A DNA stretch of 64,000 nt from Pseudomonas sp. 8O (GTDB lineage Bacteria > Pseudomonadota > Gammaproteobacteria > Pseudomonadales > Pseudomonadaceae). The notes below the pieces were generated by a model that was given only the letters and a program-made list of their open reading frames with translations, searched no databases and was not told the origin of the DNA. Shown here in pieces: positions 51,842 to 61,313 of the stretch (position 1 is the stretch's first letter; every line of letters starts with the position of its first letter). Location of the stretch: assembly GCF_902506495.1 (NCBI RefSeq), contig NZ_LR733267.1:546352-610351 (forward strand). The letters are read 5' to 3'. Made by a program: the position numbers and the translations under genes.

Positions 51842-52801
51842 TCACGATGTTCCGCTGGCTCGTGTTTTCAAAACGGCAAGGAGAATACCTGCAGAGATCG
51901 CAAGCACCCCTGCAATGAGACTGGTGCTCAAGGTCTCTCCAAACCAGAGTACTGAGCTAATCAAACCCACCAGCGGCACGCCCAACATGGCCAGTGACAT
52001 GCTGGTAGCCGGTAGCCACATGCTCGCGGCGTTGACTGCGCAGAAGCAGAAAGCAGTAGCCAGCGGGCCGACGAACAAAACGATCTGCCAAAACGTCATT
52101 GAGCCATCGCCTGTGAATGGTCCTTCGACGATTCGTGCGAGCACTAGCAGAGGAATCGTGGCAACGAGCATCTGCCAAGGGGCAAGCTCATAAGCCGTAG
52201 CGCGTACTTTGGCGTAACGCAGGTGCAGGATACACAGCGCCCAGCAGGCTGATGCAATCAGCAACATCAAGTTGGCACGCACCAGGCTCGCATTGTTCCA
52301 GTCAAGCGCCAGTGGATTGAACAAGACACCTACACCGAACATGCCAAGGCCAGCACCAAGGAGCTGACGAGGAGCAAGACGCTCACGAAAGACAAGCACA
52401 GCCAATGGTGTCACCCACAGCGGAGTCGTGTAGGCGAGCACAGCCGAGCGCCCCGCTGGGAGGTCCGTCATGGCTAACGCGCCGAGCAGCGTGAAGGCAA
52501 GCATTTGTAACAGACCGACACTAAGCAAGAGTGGCAAATCGCGCCGACGGGGTCGGTACAGAGTGCCGGTCGCCAACTGCAGAAGGAACAGGCACAAGGC
52601 GCCAAGCGCGAAGCGGCTGGCAGAGAACCAAACGGGTGTGACGTGACCCAGTCCCGCCTTCATGACCGGCCAGTTGATGCCCCATACCAGGATCGCCAAG
52701 AGCAGCAGCACCATACCCTTGACTCGAGGCGTCAGCAAAGTGTGAGCGGGTACTGGAGCGTTTCGCGCCTTGGTACTCAGGTGTTGCGGGCAGGTCGTCA
52801 C
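51842..52801 (-). CDS. EamA family transporter (DMT superfamily)
   Basis: The protein has 319 residues from a GTG at 52801, chosen because AGGAGG lies five bases upstream. Ten membrane helices are arranged as two EamA repeats (MVLLLLAILVWGINWPVMKAGLGHVTP and the second half beginning near WALCILHLRY). Such proteins export amino acids or metabolites. It is divergent from an Lrp-family gene, a common pairing that suggests amino-acid efflux under Lrp-type control. Confidence 0.88.
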   Translation of the reverse strand: MTTCPQHLSTKARNAPVPAHTLLTPRVKGMVLLLLAILVWGINWPVMKAGLGHVTPVWFSASRFALGALCLFLLQLATGTLYRPRRRDLPLLLSVGLLQMLAFTLLGALAMTDLPAGRSAVLAYTTPLWVTPLAVLVFRERLAPRQLLGAGLGMFGVGVLFNPLALDWNNASLVRANLMLLIASACWALCILHLRYAKVRATAYELAPWQMLVATIPLLVLARIVEGPFTGDGSMTFWQIVLFVGPLATAFCFCAVNAASMWLPATSMSLAMLGVPLVGLISSVLWFGETLSTSLIAGVLAISAGILLAVLKTRASGTS

Positions 52802-52898
52802 GGCGGCCTCCTGAAGCAATTAGTGGATGCAGAACAGCCTAATGCGCCCAAGGCGGAGGAACTTTCCTAATTGACTTGCAATAAACCAAAAATCCAGT

Positions 52899-52919
52899 CA
52901 AATATTCTTTAAAAATTTG
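52899..52919. promoter_or_regulatory. AT-rich dyad between EamA and Lrp-type genes
   Basis: CAAAT (52899-52903) and ATTTG (52915-52919) flank an AT-rich core in the 137-base divergent gap. This is the style of site bound by Lrp/AsnC proteins, so the gene at 52939 may bind here. Confidence 0.35.
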
Positions 52920-52938
52920 ATTAAGGAGAATAAATTTC

Positions 52939-53424
52939 ATGCGAAAGCTGGATCGGACTGACATCGGGATTCTCAATCGTCTGCAGGAGAATGCGCGCAT
53001 AACCAATGCCGAACTGGCGCGGGCGGTCAACCTTTCGTCTACCCCCTGCTTCAATCGGGTCAAGGCTATGGAGGAACTGGGACTGATTCGTCAGCAGGTC
53101 ACGCTACTGGCCCCGGAGCTGCTGGGACTGCATGTCAACGTGTTCATCCATGTCAGCTTGGAGAAACAGGTGGTCGATGCGCTGGCGCGTTTTGAAAGCG
53201 CGATTGCCGAGCGGCCGGAGGTGATGGAATGCTATTTGATGACAGGGGACGCCGATTACTTGCTACGCGTGCTAGTGCCTGACATTCAGTCATTGGAACG
53301 CTTCATCCTTAATCATCTGACCAAAATTCCCGGCGTCGCGAACATTCGCTCGAGCTTTGCGCTGAAGCAGGTACGTTACAAGACGGCACTTCCATTACCA
53401 CCGAATGGGTTGATGGTTGGATGA
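52939..53424 (+). CDS. Lrp/AsnC family transcriptional regulator
   Basis: The protein has 161 residues. The N-terminal AsnC-type helix-turn-helix (LDRTDIGILNRLQENARITNAELARAVNLSSTPCFNRVKAMEELG) precedes the RAM/Lrp effector domain (about 75-150; ERPEVMECYLMTGDADYLLRVLVPDIQ). AAGGAG lies ten bases before the ATG. It probably responds to an amino acid and controls the divergent EamA exporter. Confidence 0.92.
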   Translation: MRKLDRTDIGILNRLQENARITNAELARAVNLSSTPCFNRVKAMEELGLIRQQVTLLAPELLGLHVNVFIHVSLEKQVVDALARFESAIAERPEVMECYLMTGDADYLLRVLVPDIQSLERFILNHLTKIPGVANIRSSFALKQVRYKTALPLPPNGLMVG

Positions 53425-53822
53425 AGCGGACCTGTGGGCGTGCTCGTTCATCCTGTGTATATCGGTTGGTATCTTGCCGCGGCCAGGACGATGTGGGCTT
53501 TTGCCAATATTTGCGGCGAAAGGCGCAGGACAACGCCGAGTGGCCTTCGTAATCCCTGCGCAACGAAGTAGCTCGTGAACAGCAAGAACACAAACATCCG
53601 GGCCCGAAACGCTGACAGGTGACCAAAAACAATACCGGAGCATGTGAGCGAAACGCTTCCGGGGGCGCCTGAGTGATTAGCAGCCACTCAGACTCATGAG
53701 GCGAATGCCTCGCTCGTCTTGATCACGCCCATACCCACAGCTTTCAACAGGGCTCGCTGTACGCAGGGTTGTACCAAGCCCCCCAGCGTACGTACGACAA
53801 GCGCCCATGGCCGCGTTTTTTG
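53425..53822. other. Non-coding gap, possible gene remnant
   Basis: These 398 bases carry no supported gene. On the minus strand, 53448-53687 is an open frame with a hydrophobic stretch (FVFLLFTSYFVAQG) that looks like a fragment of a membrane protein, but it matches nothing I can name. The region lies downstream of both the Lrp-type gene and the acyl-CoA ligase gene, so terminators are expected. Confidence 0.35.
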
Positions 53823-55445
53823 TCAGAGCGCCCTGGCCCAGTCGCGCAGCAAGTACTTCTGTATTTTGCCCGTCGAGGTCTTCGGTAGCTCACGGAACAC
53901 CACGGTTTTAGGCAATTTGTAACTGGCCAGCTGCTCGCGACAAAATCCAACGATGTCCTCCTCTCGAGTGGCCCTATACCCCTCTTTAAGGGTGATGAAC
54001 GCACAAGGTACTTCCCCCCATTTCTCGTCCGGTCGGGCTACTACGGCAGCTTCCAGCACTGCCGGATGGCGATAGAGGACGCCCTCGATCTCGATGGTGG
54101 ATATATTTTCGCCGCCGGAAATGATGATGTCCTTCAGTCGGTCCTTGATTTCGATGTAGCCGTCCGGGTGTCGTACAGCCAAGTCGCCGGTGTGAAACCA
54201 ACCTCCAGCAAAAGCTTCGCGGGTCGCATCAGGATTTTTCAGATAGCCCTTCATCACTGTGTTGCCGCGCATGAAGATTTCGCCAAGGGTAATCCCGTCG
54301 TTCGGCACAGGTTGCAAGGTTTGCGGATCAGCCACCATCAGCCCCTCCAGTGTCGGATAACGCACCCCTTGACGTGATTTGATCCTGGCACGCTCGTCGA
54401 GCGGTTTCTCATCCCATTCACCATGCCACGCGCACACCGTCACCGGCCCATAGACTTCGGTAAGCCCGTACACATGGGTGACCTTGATGCCCATCTCCTC
54501 AACCGCGCCAATGACCTTCGCCGGCGGTGCTGCTCCGGCCACCATGGCATCGACCGGATGCTCGATGAGCGCCTTGTCTGTATCCGGCAAATTGACCAGC
54601 GCATTGAGTACGATTGGCGCGCCGCACAGGTGGCTGACACGGTGCTCGCGAATCAGGCTAAGCACCTTCTGCGGCTCGACCCGGCGCAGGAAAACGTGGG
54701 TACCCGCCAGCGCGGTGACGGTCCAGGGATAGCACCAGCCATTGCAGTGGAACATCGGCAACGTCCACAGGTACACCGGATGGTTACCCATCGCCCAGGT
54801 CATCTGGTTGCCCAACGCGTTGAGGTAGGCGCCACGGTGGTGATAGACCACGCCTTTGGGGTTGCCGGTGGTGCCGGAGGTGTAGTTGAGTGAGATGGCC
54901 TGCCATTCGTCCTCCGGCCACAGCCAGGCGAATTGCGGGTCGCCCTCCGCCAGCAACGCTTCGTAGTCCAGGTCGCTGACCGCCTGGCCTTCGCCGTATT
55001 CGGGGTCGTCGACATCGACCACCAATGGCGGATGCGCCAGCAAACTCAGGGCCTCACGGATCACGGTGTGGAACTCGCGGTCAGTGATCAACACCTTCGC
55101 CTCGCCGTGTTCAAGCATGAAGGCAATCGCTGGCGCATCGAGGCGTACATTCAGCGTGTTGAGCACCGCGCCAATCATCGGCACGCCGAAGTGCACTTCG
55201 AGCATCGCCGGGATGTTGGGCAGCATCACCGCAACCGTATCGCCCTTACCGATACCCCGGCGGCTGAGCGCACTGGCAAGACGCCGGCAACGCTCGTAGG
55301 TGTCTTGCCAGTTACGTCGGACAGCGCCGTGGATGACCGCAGGATATTGTCCGTAAACAGCCGCGGTGCGCTCGATGAAGCTCAGCGGTGAGAGCGCTAC
55401 GTGGTTAACCGCCAAGGGCGTCAGGCCAGTTTCGAAAATCGACAT
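53823..55445 (-). CDS. AMP-dependent acyl-CoA synthetase (AlkK-like)
   Basis: The protein has 540 residues from the ATG at 55445 (AGGA seven bases upstream; a GTG at 55469 is the alternative). The adenylate-forming motifs are clear: SLNYTSGTTGNPKGVVYHHRGAY, HVYGLTEVYGP, GWFHTGDLAV, IKDRLKDIIISGGENIS and the C-terminal lysine in KTSTGKIQKYLLR. It activates a fatty acid as acyl-AMP then acyl-CoA. It is of the medium-chain AlkK type, but position behind the permease and aldehyde dehydrogenase suggests it could activate the short acid made by that pathway. Confidence 0.92.
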   Translation of the reverse strand: MSIFETGLTPLAVNHVALSPLSFIERTAAVYGQYPAVIHGAVRRNWQDTYERCRRLASALSRRGIGKGDTVAVMLPNIPAMLEVHFGVPMIGAVLNTLNVRLDAPAIAFMLEHGEAKVLITDREFHTVIREALSLLAHPPLVVDVDDPEYGEGQAVSDLDYEALLAEGDPQFAWLWPEDEWQAISLNYTSGTTGNPKGVVYHHRGAYLNALGNQMTWAMGNHPVYLWTLPMFHCNGWCYPWTVTALAGTHVFLRRVEPQKVLSLIREHRVSHLCGAPIVLNALVNLPDTDKALIEHPVDAMVAGAAPPAKVIGAVEEMGIKVTHVYGLTEVYGPVTVCAWHGEWDEKPLDERARIKSRQGVRYPTLEGLMVADPQTLQPVPNDGITLGEIFMRGNTVMKGYLKNPDATREAFAGGWFHTGDLAVRHPDGYIEIKDRLKDIIISGGENISTIEIEGVLYRHPAVLEAAVVARPDEKWGEVPCAFITLKEGYRATREEDIVGFCREQLASYKLPKTVVFRELPKTSTGKIQKYLLRDWARAL

Positions 55446-55548
55446 GAGGTTTTCCTGTAGAAAGGCCACCCGCCAGGTCGCCGCGCAGGTAGCCTTCAGT
55501 GGCTGATTGTTAGCTCTGATTCAGGTGTTGAAAGGCCTCGCCTTGCGG

Positions 55549-56997
55549 CTAATGAGGCGTTTCTTCGGCTTTCTGGATAGCCGCGAACTCTTCCTCTGGC
55601 GTGCCAGACACCAGGTGGTGACGGCTGTACAGCGCAAAGTAGGCAATGAAGAGCCCGTAGATTGCCGCAGTACCCATCATCACTTTCGGATCGACCAGAA
55701 AGCCGGCGACCAGGGCGATCGCCGCCAGGATCAAGGCGAATGACGACGTGACGATGCCGCCTGGCGTGCGATACGGACGCTGCATGTCCGGGCGACGGAT
55801 ACGCAGGGAGATATGCGCCGCCATCATCAGCACGTAGGACAACGTCGCGCCGAAGACCACGACCAGGATCAGCAGGTCACCCTGCCCCGTCAGCGATAGA
55901 CCGAAGCCGATGACACCCGGTACCACCAGCGCGTGAACCGGCGCCTTGTTGCGATTGGTGACCGACAGCTTGCGTGGCAGGTAGCCCGCTCGTGACAGGG
56001 CAAAGATCTGCCGCGAGTAGGCATAAATCACCGAGAAGAAACTGGCGATCAGTCCGGCCAGGCCAACCAGGTTGACGAACTGGCTCATCCAGGTCGACCC
56101 CCCATACACTGCCTCCAGGGCCGCCACCAGCGGATTACCGGAATCCATCAGCGCCTGGGCACCGGCCGCTCCCGGGCCAACAAACAGAATCAACGCAGCG
56201 AAGATCAGCAGCACCAGCATCGAGCCGATCAAGCCACGTGGCAGGTCGCGTGTAGGGTTCTTGGTTTCCTCTGCGGCTAAAGCGACACCTTCCACGGCCA
56301 GGAATAGCCACATCGCGTAAGGAATCGCAGCCCAGATGCCGACATAGCCAAATGGCAGGAAGCTGCTGGCGCCCTTGGCTTCGCTCGCCGGGATATCGAA
56401 CAGGTTGGCGACCTCGACGTGCGGAACCATAGCCACGATGAACAGGCCAAGTGCGATAGCCGCCACTGCCGTAATGACGAACATCACCTTCAGGGCCTCT
56501 CCCGCACCGAGCACATGGATACCGATGAACACCGTGTAGAACGCCAGGTAGATCGGCCAGCCACCAACGCCGAACAGTGACTCACAGTAGGCGCCTATGA
56601 AAACCGCGATAGCGGCCGGCGCTATGGCGTACTCCATAAGGATCGCAGCGCCGGCGAAAAAGCCGCCCCAGGGCCCGAAAGCCGTGCGGACGAAGCCGTA
56701 ACCGCCACCTGCGGTGGGAATCATCGAAGACAACTCGGCCATGGAGAAGCACATGCACAGGTACATGGCAGCCATCAGCAAGGTGGCGAGGAACATGCCG
56801 CCCCACCCACCTTGGGCCAGGCCGAAGTTCCAGCCGGCAAAATCACCCGATATCACGTAGGCAACACCCAGGCCGATAAGCAGCACCCATCCCGCTGCAC
56901 CCTGTTTCAACTGTCGACTCTGGAAATATTGCGCATCGACATTTTCAGTTTCGACACCGTGCGCGAGGCTGATTGTTTGTTCTTGTTGAATGGACAT
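55549..56997 (-). CDS. Ethanolamine permease (APC family)
   Basis: The protein has 482 residues from the ATG at 56997 (GAGG nine bases upstream). Twelve helices are predicted. It resembles the ethanolamine permease subfamily of APC transporters (QLKQGAAGWVLLIGLGVAYVISGDFAGWNFGLAQGGWGG near the start; LAAEETKNPTRDLPRGL in the middle). It imports ethanolamine or a related amino alcohol. It lies 79 bases after the aldehyde dehydrogenase on the same strand, as eutP and exaC-type genes are near each other in P. aeruginosa. Confidence 0.88.
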   Translation of the reverse strand: MSIQQEQTISLAHGVETENVDAQYFQSRQLKQGAAGWVLLIGLGVAYVISGDFAGWNFGLAQGGWGGMFLATLLMAAMYLCMCFSMAELSSMIPTAGGGYGFVRTAFGPWGGFFAGAAILMEYAIAPAAIAVFIGAYCESLFGVGGWPIYLAFYTVFIGIHVLGAGEALKVMFVITAVAAIALGLFIVAMVPHVEVANLFDIPASEAKGASSFLPFGYVGIWAAIPYAMWLFLAVEGVALAAEETKNPTRDLPRGLIGSMLVLLIFAALILFVGPGAAGAQALMDSGNPLVAALEAVYGGSTWMSQFVNLVGLAGLIASFFSVIYAYSRQIFALSRAGYLPRKLSVTNRNKAPVHALVVPGVIGFGLSLTGQGDLLILVVVFGATLSYVLMMAAHISLRIRRPDMQRPYRTPGGIVTSSFALILAAIALVAGFLVDPKVMMGTAAIYGLFIAYFALYSRHHLVSGTPEEEFAAIQKAEETPH

Positions 56998-57076
56998 AAG
57001 TTGGGTCCTCTTCATGACGGCCGCCATGCACCTGCAAGGCGGCGTGAGGCAAATTGGGGAGTGGCTATGGCAGTAC

Positions 57077-58597
57077 TCAGAAGAACCCCAACGGGTTGAT
57101 GTCGTAGCTGATCAGCAAGTTCTTGGTCTGCTGGTAGTGATCGAGCATCATCTTGTGGGTCTCGCGCCCTACCCCGGACTTCTTGTAGCCGCCAAATGCG
57201 GCATGTGCCGGGTACAGGTGGTAGCAGTTGGTCCATACGCGGCCAGCCTTGATGCCGCGACCCATTCGGTAGGCACGGTTGATATCTCGGGTCCACACCC
57301 CGGCGCCCAGGCCGAACTCGGTGTCATTGGCGATGGCCAGAGCCTCGGCCTCATCCTTGAAGGTGGTGACGCTCACTACCGGGCCGAAGATCTCCTCCTG
57401 GAACACGCGCATCTTGTTGTGGCCCTTGAGCAGGGTCGGCTGGATGTAGTAACCGGTGGCCAAGGAGCCTTCGAGCTTCTCCACCTTGCCACCGCTCAGC
57501 AGCTCAGCGCCCTCCTCCTGGGCAATGTCCATGTACGAGAGGATCTTCTCGAACTGCTGCTGAGAGGCCTGGGCGCCGACCATGGTCTCGGTGTCCAGCG
57601 GGTCGCCGCGCTTGATCTGCTGCACCTTTTTCAGCACAACTTCCATGAACTGCGGGTAGATCGACTCCTGCACCAGTGCGCGCGACGGGCTGGTGCACAC
57701 CTCGCCCTGGTTGAAGAACGCCAGCACCAAGCCTTCGGCGGCCTTTTCGATAAAGGCAGGCTCGGCGTTCATGATGTCTTCGAAGAAGATGTTCGGGCTC
57801 TTGCCGCCTAGCTCCACAGTCGAGGGGATGATGTTCTCGGCGGCGCACTTGAGAATGTGTGAACCCACCGGGGTCGAACCGGTGAAGGCGATCTTGGCGA
57901 TACGCTTGCTGGTGGCCAGGGCCTCACCGGCTTCGCGGCCATAGCCTTGCACCACATTGAGCACGCCCGGCGGCAGCAGGTCGCCGATCAGCTCCATCAG
58001 CACGGTAATCGACAACGGCGTCTGCTCGGCAGGCTTCAAGATCACGCAGTTACCTGCGGCCAGGGCGGGAGCGAGTTTCCAGGCGGCCATCAACAACGGA
58101 AAGTTCCACGGAATGATCTGCCCGACCACGCCAAGGGGCTCGTGAAAGTGATAGGCCGCGGTGTGTTCATCGATTTCGGCGACGCTGCCTTCCTGGGCGC
58201 GGATGCACCCGGCGTAGTAGCGAAAGTGGTCGGCGGCCAGGGGCACGTCGGCATTCAAGGTTTCGCGTACGGCCTTGCCGTTATCCCAGGTCTCAGCCAC
58301 GGCCAGCAGTTCGAGGTTGGCCTCGATGCGGTCGGCGATTTTCAGCAGGATGTGCGAACGCTCCTGGACCGAGGTCTTGCCCCAGGCATCGGCGGCGGCA
58401 TGGGCGGCGTCCAGGGCCAACCCGATATCGTCACTGCCCGAGCGTGGGAATTCACCAATCAACGAGCCATCGACCGGGCTGGTATTGCTGAAATACAGAC
58501 CTTTGACCGGGGCCACGAACGCTCCACCGATATAGTTGCCATATTGCGGCTTGAGCTTGATCACCGCATCGGGTGTTCCGGGTTTCGCGTAGATCAT
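57077..58597 (-). CDS. exaC: NAD-dependent aldehyde dehydrogenase (ExaC/AldB type)
   Basis: The protein has 506 residues, the standard length of the ExaC/AldB group. The catalytic Cys301 lies in FFNQGEVCTSPSR, the general base Glu in VELGGKSPN, and the NAD-binding region is IIPWNFPLLMAAWKLAPALAAGN. Members oxidise acetaldehyde and similar short aldehydes to acids. It follows the phospho-lyase gene by 55 bases on the same strand, so it should take the aldehyde that enzyme makes. It is not the dioxopentanoate dehydrogenase needed for the aldarate genes. Confidence 0.9.
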   Translation of the reverse strand: MIYAKPGTPDAVIKLKPQYGNYIGGAFVAPVKGLYFSNTSPVDGSLIGEFPRSGSDDIGLALDAAHAAADAWGKTSVQERSHILLKIADRIEANLELLAVAETWDNGKAVRETLNADVPLAADHFRYYAGCIRAQEGSVAEIDEHTAAYHFHEPLGVVGQIIPWNFPLLMAAWKLAPALAAGNCVILKPAEQTPLSITVLMELIGDLLPPGVLNVVQGYGREAGEALATSKRIAKIAFTGSTPVGSHILKCAAENIIPSTVELGGKSPNIFFEDIMNAEPAFIEKAAEGLVLAFFNQGEVCTSPSRALVQESIYPQFMEVVLKKVQQIKRGDPLDTETMVGAQASQQQFEKILSYMDIAQEEGAELLSGGKVEKLEGSLATGYYIQPTLLKGHNKMRVFQEEIFGPVVSVTTFKDEAEALAIANDTEFGLGAGVWTRDINRAYRMGRGIKAGRVWTNCYHLYPAHAAFGGYKKSGVGRETHKMMLDHYQQTKNLLISYDINPLGFF

Positions 58598-58652
58598 GGT
58601 GTTCTCCGTGACATTGTTGTTGTGATTGTCGGGCGCAGTACCACCGCGCCGG

Positions 58653-59963
58653 TCAAAGTCGCTCGAGCACGCGCTCCAGGCTGTTCAGGAAGATCTCTGC
58701 ATGCTCACGCTGGAATACCAGCGGTGGGCGAATCTTGAGAGTATTGGCATGTGGGCCAGCAGCGCCGATCAGCACGTGCTCCTCTCGCAGGCCATTGACC
58801 ACTTGTGCAGCAGTCGCTACATCGGGCGCACCTTCCGGGGTGGTGAAGTCGACGCCCAGGTACAGCCCCATGCCGCGCACATCACCGATGACCGGGTGGC
58901 GAGCAGCCAGGTGCTTGAGACCATCGAGCATGAACGTGCCGGACTCGTGGGCATTGGCAATGAGGTTTTCCCGCTCGATCACCTCCAGTACCGCCAAGCC
59001 GACAGCGGACGAAACCGGATTGCCTGCAAAGGTGTTGAAATAACCGGACTCGTTGGCGAAACGCTCCAATATCTGCGGCTTGACCGTGATGCCGGCGGCT
59101 GGGTGGCCATTACCCATCGGCTTGCCCAGGGTGACGATATCCGGTACCAGACCATGGCACTGGAAGCCCCACATATGACGTCCCGAACGCCCATAGCCCG
59201 GCTGGACTTCATCGGCGATGTACAGGCCGCCGGCCTCTCGAACGGCCTCGACGGCTTCGCGCAAGAAACCGGACGGTTCGAAGAAGGCACCATCGCTGGT
59301 GAAGAACGAGTCCAGCAGCAGTGCCGCCGGCTTGATACCGTGACTGCGCATATCAGCCAGCGCAGCACGCACATCGGCAGCGAAACGTCGGCCGACTTCA
59401 TCGGGGTTTTCCGGGCTATGTATCGGCGCCGCAACCGTGCGCACACAAGGGCTCGCCGCGATCTGCGAAAACTGCGAAGAGGACAACTCGGCAATGCTGG
59501 CGGTAAGCCCGTGATAGGCGTAGCGGGTCACGATCACACCCGTGCCGCCGGTATATCCACGGGCGATACGCACGGCCAGGTCGTTGGCCTCGCTGCCCGT
59601 GCAGGTGAACGTTGCCTGGCTCAACTCGGCGGGCATGGTGCCCAGCAGTTTCTCCGCGAAATCCAGGATGTTGTCGTCCAGGTAACGAGTGTGCGTATTG
59701 AGTAGGCGCGCCTGACGACACAGCGCCTCGACAACATGCGGATGGCAATGTCCGACCGAGGGTACGTTGTTGTAGACGTCCAGGTAGCGCTGCCCATCGA
59801 CATCGTGGACCCAGACACCTTCACCACGCACCAGGTGCAGCGGGTTCTGATAGAACAATTGATAGCCAGGGCCTAGCAAACGCCGCCGACGCTCGATCAT
59901 CTCGCGGGTACGCGGCGAGAGTGAGTTACTGCTTTCCTGCGAAAAAGCGTTGGTTTTCAACAT
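58653..59963 (-). CDS. Class III aminotransferase-fold amino-alcohol phosphate phospho-lyase (ETNPPL-like)
   Basis: The protein has 436 residues from the ATG at 59963, with GAGG nine bases upstream. It is a PLP enzyme with Lys281 (VTLGKPMGNGHP) as the Schiff-base lysine and the IADEVQPGYGRSG motif. Throughout it resembles human ethanolamine-phosphate phospho-lyase rather than ordinary aminotransferases: YLDVYNNVPSVGHCHPHVVEAL, GSEANDLAVRIAR, YFNTFAGNPVSSAVGLAVLEVIE, and PHANTLKIRPPLVF at the end. That enzyme cleaves phosphoethanolamine to acetaldehyde, ammonia and phosphate. The kinase gene is divergent from it by 258 bases. The precise substrate (ethanolamine phosphate or 1-amino-2-propanol phosphate) is inference. 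Confidence 0.85.
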   Translation of the reverse strand: MLKTNAFSQESSNSLSPRTREMIERRRRLLGPGYQLFYQNPLHLVRGEGVWVHDVDGQRYLDVYNNVPSVGHCHPHVVEALCRQARLLNTHTRYLDDNILDFAEKLLGTMPAELSQATFTCTGSEANDLAVRIARGYTGGTGVIVTRYAYHGLTASIAELSSSQFSQIAASPCVRTVAAPIHSPENPDEVGRRFAADVRAALADMRSHGIKPAALLLDSFFTSDGAFFEPSGFLREAVEAVREAGGLYIADEVQPGYGRSGRHMWGFQCHGLVPDIVTLGKPMGNGHPAAGITVKPQILERFANESGYFNTFAGNPVSSAVGLAVLEVIERENLIANAHESGTFMLDGLKHLAARHPVIGDVRGMGLYLGVDFTTPEGAPDVATAAQVVNGLREEHVLIGAAGPHANTLKIRPPLVFQREHAEIFLNSLERVLERL

Positions 59964-60221
59964 GGTGAACGGCCTCACTAGACGTGCAAAGAAGTACCGG
60001 AAGCGGCATCCAGGTATCAGATGCGTGATGAAAATAGTGCCGCTGGTTTCTTCTCGTGACTTGACCTTGGCAGATTCGTTATCTGCGCTGCGGTCAACTT
60101 CTCGCCTTGGATCTAGTAATTGTCCTCTGCAGTCAGATTCACCCCTCCCAGGGTCAAGCACACCCGCGACAGTCTCTCCATCCTGATGCTGACTTTCCTC
60201 AGAACACGCTGGAGCTGGCAC

Positions 60222-61235
60222 ATGAGCACTGCAAAAGAAGAAGAGATCGGCCTTCAGACCCTGCAAGATGTGGCGATTCGCACGCTCGCGCTTTGCTACC
60301 CACCCCATGTGCAAGGGCAAGTAACACTGCTGTGTCACTCAGAGAACGCTACGTATCGTATCGACACACCGAGCGGGCATCGTTATGCCCTGCGCGTGCA
60401 CAAGCATGGCTATCACCAGCGGTCCGATATCGAGAGCGAACTGGACTGGCTAAGCGCTCTGCAGGCATCAGGCATTCGAGTTCCGCGGCCCATCATTGGC
60501 CTGGATGGGCACTATGTGCAGAGTGCTGAGACAGGTGTTGGCAAGGAACTCAATCTGGTGCTGTTCAACTGGGTCAACGGGGCCGAGCCCACTGCAGATG
60601 TCGACGTCAGTGCCTTCATGCGGCTGGGCGCCATTACCGCAAAGTTGCATCAGCACAGCCAGCAATGGCAGCGTCCTGCCGACTTTCGCCGGATTGTCTG
60701 GAATCACCAAAGCATGGTCGGCCCCGAGGGGCACTGGGGCAACTGGCGAGATGCGGTCAATCTGGACAGCAGCGCGTTTGGTTTGATCGAGGAGGTGTTA
60801 CAGCGCGTGGAGAGCGAGCTGGCGAGCTACGGTCAGGACGCCAAGCGTTACGGTTTGATTCATGCCGATCTGCGCTTGGCCAATCTGCTGGTCGATCATG
60901 AACACACGCACGTTATCGACTTCGATGACTGCGGTTTTGGCTGGTACATGCATGACCTGGCTTCAGCCCTGAGCTTCTACGAGCATCATGATCGATTGAA
61001 TGACTGGATCGAACATTGGCTGGCCGGTTATGCGGCGGTTAATCGTTTGACGACGTACGACATTGCCATGATCCCGACCTTCATCATCCAGCGGCGCATC
61101 CAGCTTCTGGCCTGGACCGGAACCCATGCTGACACCCAGCAAGTACGCAACCTGGGTGCGAACTGGGCAAAACAAAGCGTTGATCTATGCCGGCGATATT
61201 TGAACGATGGGTTCGCCCAGGTCGCACTACGATGA
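60222..61235 (+). CDS. APH-family small-molecule kinase (amino-alcohol kinase candidate)
   Basis: The protein has 337 residues from the ATG at 60222 with GGAG seven bases upstream. It has the aminoglycoside phosphotransferase/choline kinase fold: an N-lobe with a lysine or arginine-rich nucleotide region (YALRVHKHGY), the catalytic Brenner motif GLIHADLRLANLLVD and the metal-binding VIDFDDCGFG. Relatives include homoserine kinase type II and hydroxylysine kinase (AGPHD1), which works together with an ETNPPL-like phospho-lyase in animals. Its placement beside the phospho-lyase gene suggests it makes the phosphorylated amino alcohol. Confidence 0.85.
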   Translation: MSTAKEEEIGLQTLQDVAIRTLALCYPPHVQGQVTLLCHSENATYRIDTPSGHRYALRVHKHGYHQRSDIESELDWLSALQASGIRVPRPIIGLDGHYVQSAETGVGKELNLVLFNWVNGAEPTADVDVSAFMRLGAITAKLHQHSQQWQRPADFRRIVWNHQSMVGPEGHWGNWRDAVNLDSSAFGLIEEVLQRVESELASYGQDAKRYGLIHADLRLANLLVDHEHTHVIDFDDCGFGWYMHDLASALSFYEHHDRLNDWIEHWLAGYAAVNRLTTYDIAMIPTFIIQRRIQLLAWTGTHADTQQVRNLGANWAKQSVDLCRRYLNDGFAQVALR

Positions 61236-61313
61236 TGCGCCATGAACGAAATTCGGACACGTTCAAGAAATAGCGCTTTGGCGGCGGCATCGGGTCCTGA
61301 GATGCCGACCGAA

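Noticed and set aside
57077..58597. The aldehyde dehydrogenase as the missing dioxopentanoate dehydrogenase of the aldarate pathway
   Set aside because: It is of ExaC/AldB type, 35 kb away from the aldarate block, and sits in the amino-alcohol gene group.
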